Source: Myxococcaceae bacterium
Lineage (GTDB): Bacteria; Myxococcota; Myxococcia; Myxococcales; Myxococcaceae
Assembly (NCBI GenBank): GCA_018262385.1
Contig: JAGSPQ010000287.1
Span: 1 to 11,264, forward strand
Length of the DNA: 11,264 nt
Direction: 5' to 3'
Shown: positions 1 through 7,109 of the stretch, one piece after another
Numbering within the stretch: position 1 is the stretch's first letter
Layout of the letters: the number at the start of each line of letters is the position of its first letter
The notes under the pieces: generated by a model
Told to the model about the DNA's origin: nothing
What the model saw: the letters and a program-made list of their open reading frames with translations, nothing else
Databases searched by the model: none
Made by a program: the position numbers and the translations under genes

Positions 1-704
1 GCGCCGTTGAGCGGATCGGCGGTGACGAAAGTCGACCAGCCCTGGAGCGGGCCGCCGGCGACGCTGCACTTGCTGCGGGTCCCTCCGAGCATCGCGGCCC
101 GCACCCGCGCCACCTGCCACTCGAGGCTCTCCCGCGGCTCGTCTTTCTCCGGCAGGTACTCGAGCGCCTCGTCGAGGTAGCCCGCCTGGGCGGAAGGCGC
201 GGTGATCGGCCCGACCAGATCGAAGAGCGACTTGAGGCACGGCAGCAGCGCGCTCTCGACGTGCTCGCGGCTCTTCAGATCCAGCCCGCTCAGCTTCGCC
301 GACAGGGTCACCTTGCGCACCCCCGAGATCCGCGCCGCCAGGTCCTCGAGCGCCTTGCCGATCGCCACCTTCGCCGCCGAGACCTGGGCCCGCGGCTTCC
401 ACTCCGGCTTCGGCACCGCCGCCACCTTCGCCGCGCCCTCGCCGTAGATCGCCGCCGGCCGGTGCAGGCTCACCGCTCTGACCACCAGCTGGTCTCCCTG
501 CCGGGTCAGCGCGAGCGAGAAGGCGAGATCTCCCCCTGGACGCTGGAGCGGCTGGGCCTTCAGCTCGCCGGCGGTCAGCCCCAGCCCGGCGAGCGCCTCC
601 TTCAGCCCCGGCTCGTCGCCGAGCTTGAACCGGCAGGCCGCCTGATCCGCGCACGCGCCGATCGGCGCGCCGGACAACACCGCTACCAGCACCAGCCCAA
701 TCAT
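1..704 (-). CDS. Putative lipoprotein/secreted protein of unknown function (3' end outside window)
   Basis: An open frame runs on the minus strand from ATG at 704 to the left edge without a stop (234 codons plus 2 nt). The N-terminus is MIGLVLVAVLSGAPIGACAD: a short hydrophobic stretch followed by I-G-A-C, a plausible lipobox with Cys18 as the lipidated residue, so export to the periplasm or outer membrane is likely. The rest is soluble, rich in Ala, Leu and Lys, with a few further Cys residues (Cys24, one near residue 157 and one near 219) that might form disulfides. I do not recognise the family. The ATG overlaps the stop of the kinase's C-terminal frame as ATGA (701-704), so translation is probably coupled to the kinase gene and this is a later gene of the same operon. 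Codon use matches its neighbours. Function unknown. Confidence 0.62.
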   Translation of the reverse strand, partial: MIGLVLVAVLSGAPIGACADQAACRFKLGDEPGLKEALAGLGLTAGELKAQPLQRPGGDLAFSLALTRQGDQLVVRAVSLHRPAAIYGEGAAKVAAVPKPEWKPRAQVSAAKVAIGKALEDLAARISGVRKVTLSAKLSGLDLKSREHVESALLPCLKSLFDLVGPITAPSAQAGYLDEALEYLPEKDEPRESLEWQVARVRAAMLGGTRSKCSVAGGPLQGWSTFVTADPLNG

Positions 705-1261
705 TGCTCGGTCTTCCGCGGAGCCGGCCGGGCCGCCGGCTTGCCGGTCACGATCAGATCATCGAACCGGCACGACAGGTTCCGGCAGCCGACCGCCACC
801 TTCCCCACCTGGCCTGCCAGGCCCAGCAGCACCTTGTGGGCGAACCGCTGGCCGTTCACCGAGGCCTCGACGTCGGTCGCCCCCGCCTTGTTCTTCTGCA
901 GCCTCAGCTTCACCTTGAACCGCCCGAGCGGCACCTGCATCTCGTCCTCGACCAGGTTCGACAGATCGCGGGCGCTGTTGTCGGCGACCTCCACTCCGTC
1001 GGGGGTGTAGTAGCGCCACATCAGCCGCATCCCCGCTTCGGGGATGGCGTAGATGCTCACCTGCAGATCCTTGATCCGGAAGGAGATCTCGCCGAAGCGC
1101 TGCGCGTCGGAGGCCAGCGGCGGGAACTCGGCCGACAGATCCTCCAGCTGCAGCTCGGCCTCGACGGTGAAGTCGTTCGACGAGTAGTAGCGGTGCGAGA
1201 CGTAGGTGCGGGGCACCAGCCGGGGGTTCTCCGACATGTCGGTCGAGTTGCCCCACTGCAC
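701..1261 (-). CDS. C-terminal jelly-roll-like domain of the frameshifted kinase gene
   Basis: As read, this is a 186-residue frame from GTG 1261 to TGA at 701-703. The same frame stays protein-like upstream to about 1480 (for example APQWYGDTDGELFTIARADG, then a segment ending in WKLADGRLSAVQWG), but it has no ATG, GTG or TTG there. It is therefore better read as the downstream part of the kinase protein than as an independent gene. Predicted content is mostly beta strands (FTVEAELQLEDL, GEISFRIKDLQVSIYAIP, FKVKLRLQKN) ending in CRFDDLIVTGKP. That pattern resembles LamG/concanavalin-like jelly-roll domains, which often end in a similar DD-[LIV]-x-[VL] strand. The domain assignment is an inference from this pattern. 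No TM segment separates it from the kinase domain, so it would sit in the cytoplasm if fused. Its TGA overlaps the ATG of the next gene. Confidence 0.55.
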   Translation of the reverse strand: MQWGNSTDMSENPRLVPRTYVSHRYYSSNDFTVEAELQLEDLSAEFPPLASDAQRFGEISFRIKDLQVSIYAIPEAGMRLMWRYYTPDGVEVADNSARDLSNLVEDEMQVPLGRFKVKLRLQKNKAGATDVEASVNGQRFAHKVLLGLAGQVGKVAVGCRNLSCRFDDLIVTGKPAARPAPRKTEQ

Positions 1262-2597
1262 CGCGCTCAGCCTTCCGTCGGCCAGCTTCCACTGGCCACA
1301 GTGGGCGTTGAGTTCCTCGCCCCCGGGGGCTCCTGGCGGGCTGGGCTCGAAGTCGAGCGAGAAGCGCTCCTCGCCATCGGCCCGGGCAATCGTGAACAGC
1401 TCGCCGTCGGTGTCGCCGTACCACTGGGGCGCCGCGCGCGCCGGGGCCGGGTCGTCCTTCCCCGCCGGCAGCGACCACCGACGGAGGGCTCTGCTTCGCC
1501 AGCGCCCCCGGGCGATCGGGCACGGTCTCGCGAACGTTGCCGATCGCGGTCTCCGAGCTGTTGGGGATGCAGGCCTCGAGCTGGGCGCCGATCAGCGCCG
1601 CGCTGGCGGGCCGGGCGAGCGGGTCGGTCTCCAGCATCGAGCAGATCACCTCGTCCAGCCTCAGATCGAGCCCCTCCACCTTCGCCGACGGGTTCTTGAA
1701 CCGCCCGATCGGCAGCTCGCCGGTGAGCAGCTCGTACAACATCACCCCGAGCGAGAAGAGGTCGGCCCGGTGATCGACGTGCTTGGCGTCGCGCCGCTGC
1801 TCGGGCGCCATGTAGTTGACCGTGCCCATCGCCACCGCGGTGGCGGTCAGCTCGAGGTTCTTGTCGCTGCCCCGCATCCCGGCGAGGCCGAAGTCGGCGA
1901 CCTTCACGTGGTTGCGCCCGTCGATCAGGATGTTCTCGGGCTTCAGATCCCGGTGGACGATCTTCTGCTCGTGGGCGTAGTCGATCGCCCGGCAGATCTG
2001 GACCCCGATCCGCAGCGCCTCGGCCGGCGGCAGCCTGCCTGCGTTCATCACCTCGCGCAGGGTCCGGCCGATCACCAGCTCCATCACGAAGTAGTAGTGC
2101 TCGCCCGCGACGCCCCGGTCGATGATCTGGGTGACGTTCGGGTGCGAGAGCGCCGCCAGCGCGGTGGCTTCCTTCTCGAAGCGCGAGATGAACTCCTGAT
2201 CGCGCGCCAGCTTCGGGGGCAGCAGCTTCACCGCCACCACCCGATCGAGCGACACCTGCCGGGCCCGCCAGACCTCGCCCATCCCGCCCTTCCCCAACAG
2301 CTCCAGCAGCTCGTAGCCGGGGATCACCACCGTCGAGTTGGCGACGAAGGTGCCGTTGTCGGCGGTGGGGGTCGGGCTCTGTTTGCTCGGGGGCGAGAGG
2401 GTCGGCCCCATCGAAGAGTCGGCTTCCGGCAGCACCGCCCTGGGCAGCGGCTTGGTCGAGACGTCCAACCGGTGGACCTCGAAGCGGATTCCGCAGGCGC
2501 AGCTCACCTTCTGACCCGAGACGTAGACGCTGGTGTCGTGCAGCCGCTGGCAGTTGGGGCAGCTCTGCGCCACCACCGACTGACGGGAGGGCCTCAT
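759..2597 (-). CDS. Ser/Thr protein kinase (Hanks type) with N-terminal zinc ribbon; frameshifted near 1450-1515
   Basis: Starts at ATG 2597, 8 nt after the cyclase stop. Residues 13-36 hold C-P-N-C and C-A-C-G, a small zinc ribbon. A Ser/Pro/Thr-rich linker follows to about residue 92. The kinase domain spans roughly 94-345: glycine loop GKGGMGEV (102-109), VAVK with Lys124, HRDLKPEN with catalytic Asp217, DFG (235-237), MAPEQ (263-267) and DLFSLGVMLYELLTGELP. All catalytic residues are present, so it should phosphorylate Ser/Thr in partner proteins. No TM helix is seen, unlike many bacterial relatives, so it is probably cytoplasmic. After about residue 365 this frame stops looking like protein (runs of Gly, Arg, Pro), while the +1 frame becomes protein-like and continues to 701. 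The last roughly 240 residues of this reading are therefore spurious. Without the shift the gene would be 701-2597, about 631 residues. The kinase half is secure. Confidence 0.85.
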   Translation of the reverse strand: MRPSRQSVVAQSCPNCQRLHDTSVYVSGQKVSCACGIRFEVHRLDVSTKPLPRAVLPEADSSMGPTLSPPSKQSPTPTADNGTFVANSTVVIPGYELLELLGKGGMGEVWRARQVSLDRVVAVKLLPPKLARDQEFISRFEKEATALAALSHPNVTQIIDRGVAGEHYYFVMELVIGRTLREVMNAGRLPPAEALRIGVQICRAIDYAHEQKIVHRDLKPENILIDGRNHVKVADFGLAGMRGSDKNLELTATAVAMGTVNYMAPEQRRDAKHVDHRADLFSLGVMLYELLTGELPIGRFKNPSAKVEGLDLRLDEVICSMLETDPLARPASAALIGAQLEACIPNSSETAIGNVRETVPDRPGALAKQSPPSVVAAGGEGRPGPGARGAPVVRRHRRRAVHDCPGRWRGALLARLRAQPARSPRGRGTQRPLWPVEAGRRKAERGAVGQLDRHVGEPPAGAPHLRLAPLLLVERLHRRGRAAAGGSVGRVPAAGLRRAALRRDLLPDQGSAGEHLRHPRSGDAADVALLHPRRSGGRRQQRPRSVEPGRGRDAGAARAVQGEAEAAEEQGGGDRRRGLGERPAVRPQGAAGPGRPGGEGGGRLPEPVVPVR

Positions 2598-2605
2598 GCC
2601 TTGGC

Positions 2606-4327
2606 TCAGGTGCCGGGAACGGTGGTGCTCAGCCCGACGATGCGCAAGGTGTTGACGCCCTTCTCTTTACCCTTCACCTGCAGCATCGACACCGGCTCGA
2701 CCAGGAACCCGGGGCCGGCGCGGCGCACCGTGTTCTCGGTGGCGAGGATCTCTCCGCCCTTGGCGAGGTTGCACAGCCGGGACGAGGTGTTGACGCTGTC
2801 GCCGATCGCGGTGAACTCGTGGCGCTCGTTGCTGCCCATGTAGCCGACGACCGCCGGGCCGGTGTTGACGCCGATGCCGACCTGGATCGGAGCCTTCCCA
2901 GACTCGACGCGCTGCTTGTTGATCTGGTTGACCTCTTGCTGCATCTCGAGGGCGGCCTTGAGCGCGCGCATCGCGTCGTCCGGGTGCGAGCTGGGAGGAC
3001 CCCAGACCGCCATCACGCAGTCGCCGATGAACTTGTCGAGGTTGCCTTCGTTCTTGAAGATCACGTTCGCCATGCCGGTGAAGAACGTGTTGAGCATCGC
3101 GACCGTCTCTTGCGGACTGTCGGCCTCGGCCATCGAGGTGAAGCCGCGGATGTCGGCGAACAGGCTGGTGACTTCCGCCAGCCGGCCGACCCGCAGCAGC
3201 TCGACCTGGCCCTTGACCACCATCTCGGCGACCGCGGGCGAGAGGAAGCGCGACAGCTCGGCGCGGGTGACCGCCTCGCGCTCGATCTTCCGGGTGAGAT
3301 CCGAGTTCTCGAGCGCGATCGCGGCCTGGCCGGCGATCGCCGAGAGGATCTTGAGGTCTTTTTCCGAGAAGGCGTTGGTGCGCTCGCGGGTGTCGCAGAA
3401 CAGCACCCCCTGCAGCACGCCCTTCGCCAGCAGCGGCACCGCCATCGCCGACCGGATCCCCTGGGCGACGATCGACTCGGAAGAGCTGAAGCGCGAGTCG
3501 AGGATCGCGTCGGCGGTCAGCACCGCGCTGCGGGTCTCGGCGACGCGCTTGAGCACGGTGTCCGAGACGACCACCTCTTCGGCGGTCTCCTTGCGGCGCT
3601 TGATCGCCTGCGGCATCAGCTCGCCTTCCTCGGTGGCGAGGAAGACGACCGCGTTGTCCGCCGCCAGCAGCTGGAAGGCGACGCCCAAAATCTTGTCCAG
3701 CAGGCTCTTGAGGTCCCGCTCCATCCCGACCAGGCGGTGGAACTCGTTGGCGATCCGCAGCTTCTCGTAGTCCTGCCGCAGCGCCTGCAGATCGTTGAGC
3801 TGCTCGACCGGCCGGAACTCGTTGTCTTCCTTCTGCTCGACCTGGGCGAGGAAGGCCGGCATCGACTGGGCGCTGGCGACGACGGTGACGCCGGGCGAGG
3901 TCGAGGGGGTGGAGTTGAGACCCGCGGTCTCTCCGGAGTGGAAGACCAACCGGCTGTTGCCCAGCGCGATCTCGTCGCCGTCGCGCAGCCGCAGCTCGCG
4001 GACCTTGCGGCCGTTGACGAAGGTGCCGTTCGAAGAGCTCAGGTCGCGCAGCAGGAAGGTGGCGCCGACCCGCTCGATGCTGGCGTGCTCCTTCGAGACT
4101 TCGCGATCGACCAGCCGCAGGGTGTTGTTCGGATGGCGACCCAGGGTGGTCTTGGTTCCGAGCGGAAACTCGCCGTGCTTTCCGTCGGCGAACCGACCGG
4201 CGAGCCGGGGGCCCTTGACCTGGCCAGGCGCGAAAACCTGACCCTGGCGGCCTGGGGCAACCTCTTCAGTAAGGGGAATCGGCGGCTGACTCAAGACGGC
4301 CAAAGACCCTAGCAGAGGCTTTGCCAA
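2606..4327 (-). CDS. FHA-GAF-class III adenylate cyclase-like protein
   Basis: 573 residues with three recognisable domains. An FHA phosphothreonine-binding domain lies at about 42-130 (GR at 63-64, S78-x-x-H81, SSNGTFVNG at 98-106). A GAF sensor domain lies at about 195-345. A class III nucleotide cyclase domain lies at about 380-565. The cyclase has both metal aspartates (FADIRGF Asp392; DKFIGD Asp436), the base-selecting pair Lys432 and Thr506 (FTAIGD), and Asn513 and Arg517 (SVNTSSRL). The Lys-Thr pair is the class IIIb signature for ATP, so cAMP is the expected product. No signal peptide or TM helix, so cytoplasmic. It lies between a lipoprotein gene and a Ser/Thr kinase gene, and an FHA domain beside a kinase suggests it is read or regulated by phosphorylation (inference). 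Start: TTG 4327, 9 nt after the upstream stop and in the same frame, with no clear RBS. TTG codons 9 and 12 are alternatives, because no ATG or GTG occurs before the FHA domain. Confidence 0.93.
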   Translation of the reverse strand: MAKPLLGSLAVLSQPPIPLTEEVAPGRQGQVFAPGQVKGPRLAGRFADGKHGEFPLGTKTTLGRHPNNTLRLVDREVSKEHASIERVGATFLLRDLSSSNGTFVNGRKVRELRLRDGDEIALGNSRLVFHSGETAGLNSTPSTSPGVTVVASAQSMPAFLAQVEQKEDNEFRPVEQLNDLQALRQDYEKLRIANEFHRLVGMERDLKSLLDKILGVAFQLLAADNAVVFLATEEGELMPQAIKRRKETAEEVVVSDTVLKRVAETRSAVLTADAILDSRFSSSESIVAQGIRSAMAVPLLAKGVLQGVLFCDTRERTNAFSEKDLKILSAIAGQAAIALENSDLTRKIEREAVTRAELSRFLSPAVAEMVVKGQVELLRVGRLAEVTSLFADIRGFTSMAEADSPQETVAMLNTFFTGMANVIFKNEGNLDKFIGDCVMAVWGPPSSHPDDAMRALKAALEMQQEVNQINKQRVESGKAPIQVGIGVNTGPAVVGYMGSNERHEFTAIGDSVNTSSRLCNLAKGGEILATENTVRRAGPGFLVEPVSMLQVKGKEKGVNTLRIVGLSTTVPGT

Positions 4328-4336
4328 ATGGGAGCT

Positions 4337-5215
4337 TCAGCGAAAGGTCCCGGCCAGGCCCAGCGACGGATAGAGGGTGACTCCCCCGAGGTTGCGCTCT
4401 TTGCCCAGGATCATCGGGTTGACGAAGGTGTTGCCGGCCGTCAGCTCGAAGAAGAACGACAGGCGGGGGAGCCCGGCGCGCAGCCCGCCGGTCGCTCCGA
4501 CGAAGTGCATGTCGACCGTGGTGGGCAGCTGGTACTTCTCTTCGATGCAGCCGCAGGCCTCGGCGAACTCCAGCAGCTTCATCTCGACCGAGGTGCGGCT
4601 GTAGACGTACTTGGGCGAGAAGTAGATCCCGAAGTACGGGTTGAAGTCGGCGCTGAGGTAGATCGGCACCTCGACGTCGAACCGGGAGAAGCTGACCAGC
4701 TTCACCTTCTCGAGCGCCTCGAGCACCGGGTTGGAGAAGAAGTACTTCGAGACCCCGATGCCGATCGCCAGGTCGAAGCTCTTGCGGCCGCCCTCGCCTT
4801 CTCCTTCCCGCCCGCCCCCGTGGAGCAGGCGGTACTTGGCGTCGGCCCTCAGCGCGTTGAGGCCCCAGCGCACGCCGACGTCGAGGTTGTCGACCACCCC
4901 GTAGCGGGCGTTGATCTCCCAGCTGGTGGACGGCGGCAGCACCGCGAGGGCGAAGGCGGTGGTGAGCAGCTTCTCCTGGTCCTCGCGGCTGACGGTGAAG
5001 TTCTCCCGGGCGGTGGCGGCGTTGACCCCGCTCTTCGCCAGATTCACCCCTTCCCCGATCGCGTTCACCACCTGGCCGGCGGGGACGTAGAGCCCCACCC
5101 CGCCCCCGATCCGGATCTGCCCCGGCCGCAGCGTCTTCGCCGTCTGCAGCGCCGAGAGGTTCGTCGCACACCCACTTCCCACCAGTGCCAGCGCCAGCCA
5201 GAGCGTTCGTCCCAT
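4337..5215 (-). CDS. Outer-membrane lipoprotein-like beta-barrel protein
   Basis: 292 residues from ATG 5215. The open frame extends upstream to about 5485, but that part is Arg/Pro-rich and not protein-like. The ATG sits directly before a signal peptide (MGRTLWLALALVGSGCATN), which fixes the start. The cleavage region ends in G-S-G-Cys16. This is a loose lipobox, so the protein is either a lipoprotein or simply exported. The segment after it, LSALQTAKTLRPGQIRIGGG, and the alternating hydrophobic strands (LDVGVRWGLNAL, SFDLAIGIGVSKYFF, PYFGIYFSPKYVYS, PRLSFFFELTAGNTF) look like an outer-membrane barrel, ending with GLAGTFR. A Gly/Glu-rich insert near 200-210 is probably a loop. It is the first gene of the minus-strand signalling operon, so it may be the envelope component whose state is read by the cyclase and kinase downstream (inference). 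No Shine-Dalgarno is visible upstream. Exact function unknown. Confidence 0.75.
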   Translation of the reverse strand: MGRTLWLALALVGSGCATNLSALQTAKTLRPGQIRIGGGVGLYVPAGQVVNAIGEGVNLAKSGVNAATARENFTVSREDQEKLLTTAFALAVLPPSTSWEINARYGVVDNLDVGVRWGLNALRADAKYRLLHGGGREGEGEGGRKSFDLAIGIGVSKYFFSNPVLEALEKVKLVSFSRFDVEVPIYLSADFNPYFGIYFSPKYVYSRTSVEMKLLEFAEACGCIEEKYQLPTTVDMHFVGATGGLRAGLPRLSFFFELTAGNTFVNPMILGKERNLGGVTLYPSLGLAGTFR

Positions 5216-5273
5216 GATGGGTTTGGTTGCCGGGAGGTGACGGGACGATCCGCCGAGCTGCCCGGGGAAAGCC

Positions 5274-5293
5274 CTGCGCAGAAGGGTGCGCAG
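5274..5293. promoter_or_regulatory. Short perfect dyad (possible operator or hairpin)
   Basis: CTGCGCA (5274-5280) and TGCGCAG (5287-5293) form a perfect 7-bp inverted repeat with a 6-nt spacer, midway in the divergent promoter region. The position suits an operator acting on both directions, but in DNA this GC-rich a 7-bp dyad can also occur by chance. Function unproven. Confidence 0.3.
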
Positions 5294-5433
5294 CCGGGCG
5301 GCGCCGGATCCGGATCCCGCGGCGTTGGGCCGCCCCCGGCGTCGATTCCAGGGTGGCCGGGGGCGGAGGGGATTACTTCGAAGCTCCACCTGGCCCGCCC
5401 GGTTCGCAAGGGCGCCGGCGGACCGACGGTGGT

Positions 5434-5438
5434 AAGGA
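5434..5438 (+). promoter_or_regulatory. Ribosome binding site of truD
   Basis: AAGGA lies 9 nt before the GTG at 5448. It supports that GTG as the truD start, which also gives the expected short N-terminus before the P-E-D-F motif. Confidence 0.65.
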
Positions 5439-5447
5439 CGCGACAGA

Positions 5448-7109
5448 GTGCGAATCAAACAAAGGCCGGAAGATTTCTCAGTCAAAGAGTCCTACCGCTA
5501 CGACGAGGTCGAGAGCGGCCGTTACCGCGTCTACATGATGGACAAGCAGAAGCTGTCCACCTTCGACGCCCTGATCCGCCTGCGCGAGAAGTTCGGCCTC
5601 AAGCCGGGCGCGATCAGCTACTGCGGCCTGAAGGACAAGCAGGGCCGCACCGAGCAGCTGATCGCGGTCGACGGCAAGGACATCGACCTGCAGGAGCCGG
5701 ATCTGCGGCTGAAGTTCCTCGGCCACACCGATCGGCCGCTGAGCGCCGCCAACACCACCAGCAACCGCTTCTCGGTCACCGTGCGCGCGGTGCGCCCCGA
5801 AGAGCTCAACCAGCTGAACCTCTCGGTCGCCGAGGTCAACCGCCTCGGGGTGGTGAACTACTTCGACTCGCAGCGGTTCGGCTCGCTCAAGCACGGCCAG
5901 GGCTTCATCGCCAAGGACCTGATCCGCGGCGACTACGAGGCGGCGCTGAAGAACTACCTCGCCCGCCCTTCCCCGCTCGATCGATCCGACGACGCGAAGG
6001 TGAAGGGCTTCTGGCAGGCGAACTGGAACGCCTGGGACGCCCGCTGCCCGTGGCCGGCGAACAAGAAGTACTTCCGGGTGCTCAACTCGCTGCGCGAGGA
6101 CCCGAAGGACTACCTCAAGGCCTTCCTCCAGATCGACTCGGACTACCGGGCGATGCTGCTGTTCACCTTCCAGTCCTACCTCTGGAACGAAGGGGTGCGG
6201 CGGCTGCTGCAGCTGGTGCTGCCGCGCGAGCACCTGTTCCCGATGCCGTACCAGGCCGGCACCCTGCTGCACCACAAGGACGCCGACCCCGAGGTGCTGG
6301 GGTGGCTGCGCGGGCTCACCTTCCCGCTGCTGGCGCCGGACTCGACCTTCAAGGACGAGAAGATCCGCGAAGCGGCCGAGTGGGCGCTGGGCAAAGAGCA
6401 CCTGACGTTGAAGGACCTGCAGATCCCCGAGTCGCGCCGGCTGCTGTTCTTCAAGCACGAAGAGCGGCCGCTGCTGGTCTACCCCCACAAGCTGGTGCTC
6501 GGCCGCACCCAGCCGGACGAGATGAACAAGCCGCTGATGAAGCTGAACGTCGCGTTCACGCTCACTCCCGGCAGCTACGCCACCCTGGTGATCAAGCGGC
6601 TGTTCCACTTCAGCTACCGCGACGACACCCCGGACGAGATCCGCGCCACCCAGGCCCACGTCGAGCAGCAGAAGCTCGAGCGGCCCGGCCAGCTCGCCAA
6701 CCGCAAGCGCCCCGAGGTGGACGAGCGCGAGGATCTGGACGACGACGAGGACGACGACGAGCTGGAGCTCGAAGCGCCGCCGTCGCGGGGCAACGGCCAC
6801 CAGACGCCCAACCGCACCGACTTCCGGCAGTCCGGCCCGCAGGGCCGAGCCGGCTTCAAGCCCGGACCGGCGCAGCCCCGGAGCGGTGCGCCCGCCCGCC
6901 CAGCGGCGAAGGCAGACTCGGCGGAAGCGCCGGCGAAGAAGGGCCGGTGGATCGGCAAGGACGGCTTGCGCCGCCAGCGGGTCCGCGCCAACTCACCGGC
7001 GGCTCCCCCCGAGAGCGGCGCCGATCGGCCCGCCCGGGCGCCGCGCCCGCTCAAGGGCGGCAACCCCGCCCCTCAGGTCCGCAAGTCCTCGAAACCGTAC
7101 AAGAAATAG
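5448..7109 (+). CDS. truD: tRNA pseudouridine synthase TruD with long disordered C-terminal tail
   Basis: TruD-family enzymes convert uridine 13 of certain tRNAs to pseudouridine; eukaryotic Pus7 belongs to the same family. Starts at GTG 5448 with an AAGGA RBS. The early motif RPEDFSVKE is typical of the family. The catalytic motif YCGLKDKQGRTEQ (58-70) carries Asp63 as nucleophile, NYFDSQRFG (137-145) is the second family signature, and the family's insertion domain should follow to about 350. The enzyme core ends near residue 391. Beyond it is a tail of about 160 residues: an acidic run (D/E-rich, 425-442) and then a Pro/Arg/Lys/Gly-rich basic part ending SSKPYKK. E. coli TruD is about 350 residues, so 553 is long. 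The tail may bind RNA or ribosomes (inference). The stop TAG at 7107-7109 directly abuts the sigma factor reading frame. Confidence 0.93.
   Translation: MRIKQRPEDFSVKESYRYDEVESGRYRVYMMDKQKLSTFDALIRLREKFGLKPGAISYCGLKDKQGRTEQLIAVDGKDIDLQEPDLRLKFLGHTDRPLSAANTTSNRFSVTVRAVRPEELNQLNLSVAEVNRLGVVNYFDSQRFGSLKHGQGFIAKDLIRGDYEAALKNYLARPSPLDRSDDAKVKGFWQANWNAWDARCPWPANKKYFRVLNSLREDPKDYLKAFLQIDSDYRAMLLFTFQSYLWNEGVRRLLQLVLPREHLFPMPYQAGTLLHHKDADPEVLGWLRGLTFPLLAPDSTFKDEKIREAAEWALGKEHLTLKDLQIPESRRLLFFKHEERPLLVYPHKLVLGRTQPDEMNKPLMKLNVAFTLTPGSYATLVIKRLFHFSYRDDTPDEIRATQAHVEQQKLERPGQLANRKRPEVDEREDLDDDEDDDELELEAPPSRGNGHQTPNRTDFRQSGPQGRAGFKPGPAQPRSGAPARPAAKADSAEAPAKKGRWIGKDGLRRQRVRANSPAAPPESGADRPARAPRPLKGGNPAPQVRKSSKPYKK

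Larger units (their letters stand above)
5216..5447. promoter_or_regulatory. Divergent intergenic region between the lipoprotein operon and truD
   Basis: This 232-nt gap is the only real intergenic stretch. Two gene blocks diverge from it, so it must hold promoters for both. I see no convincing sigma-70 -35/-10 pair and no sigma-54 GG-N10-GC element on either strand; the sequence is extremely GC-rich. It contains a dyad at 5274-5293 and a GGATCC direct duplication near 5318-5329. The promoter role is inferred from gene layout only. Confidence 0.5.

Noticed and set aside
759..1450. Kinase-frame translation of the last ~230 codons
   Set aside because: Gly/Arg/Pro-rich with no recognisable fold, while the overlapping +1 frame has normal codon bias and protein-like sequence.
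1440..1469. GC hairpin as a transcription terminator
   Set aside because: Imperfect stem with a bulge, inside coding sequence and with no following T-run on the minus strand.
5216..5485. Upstream extension of the lipoprotein open frame (90 codons before ATG 5215)
   Set aside because: Arg/Pro/Gly-rich, would bury the signal peptide internally and would overlap the truD start.
6720..6773. GAC/GAG-rich run as a microsatellite or phase-variable repeat
   Set aside because: The codons vary and no uniform repeat unit is maintained; it encodes an acidic stretch in the TruD tail.
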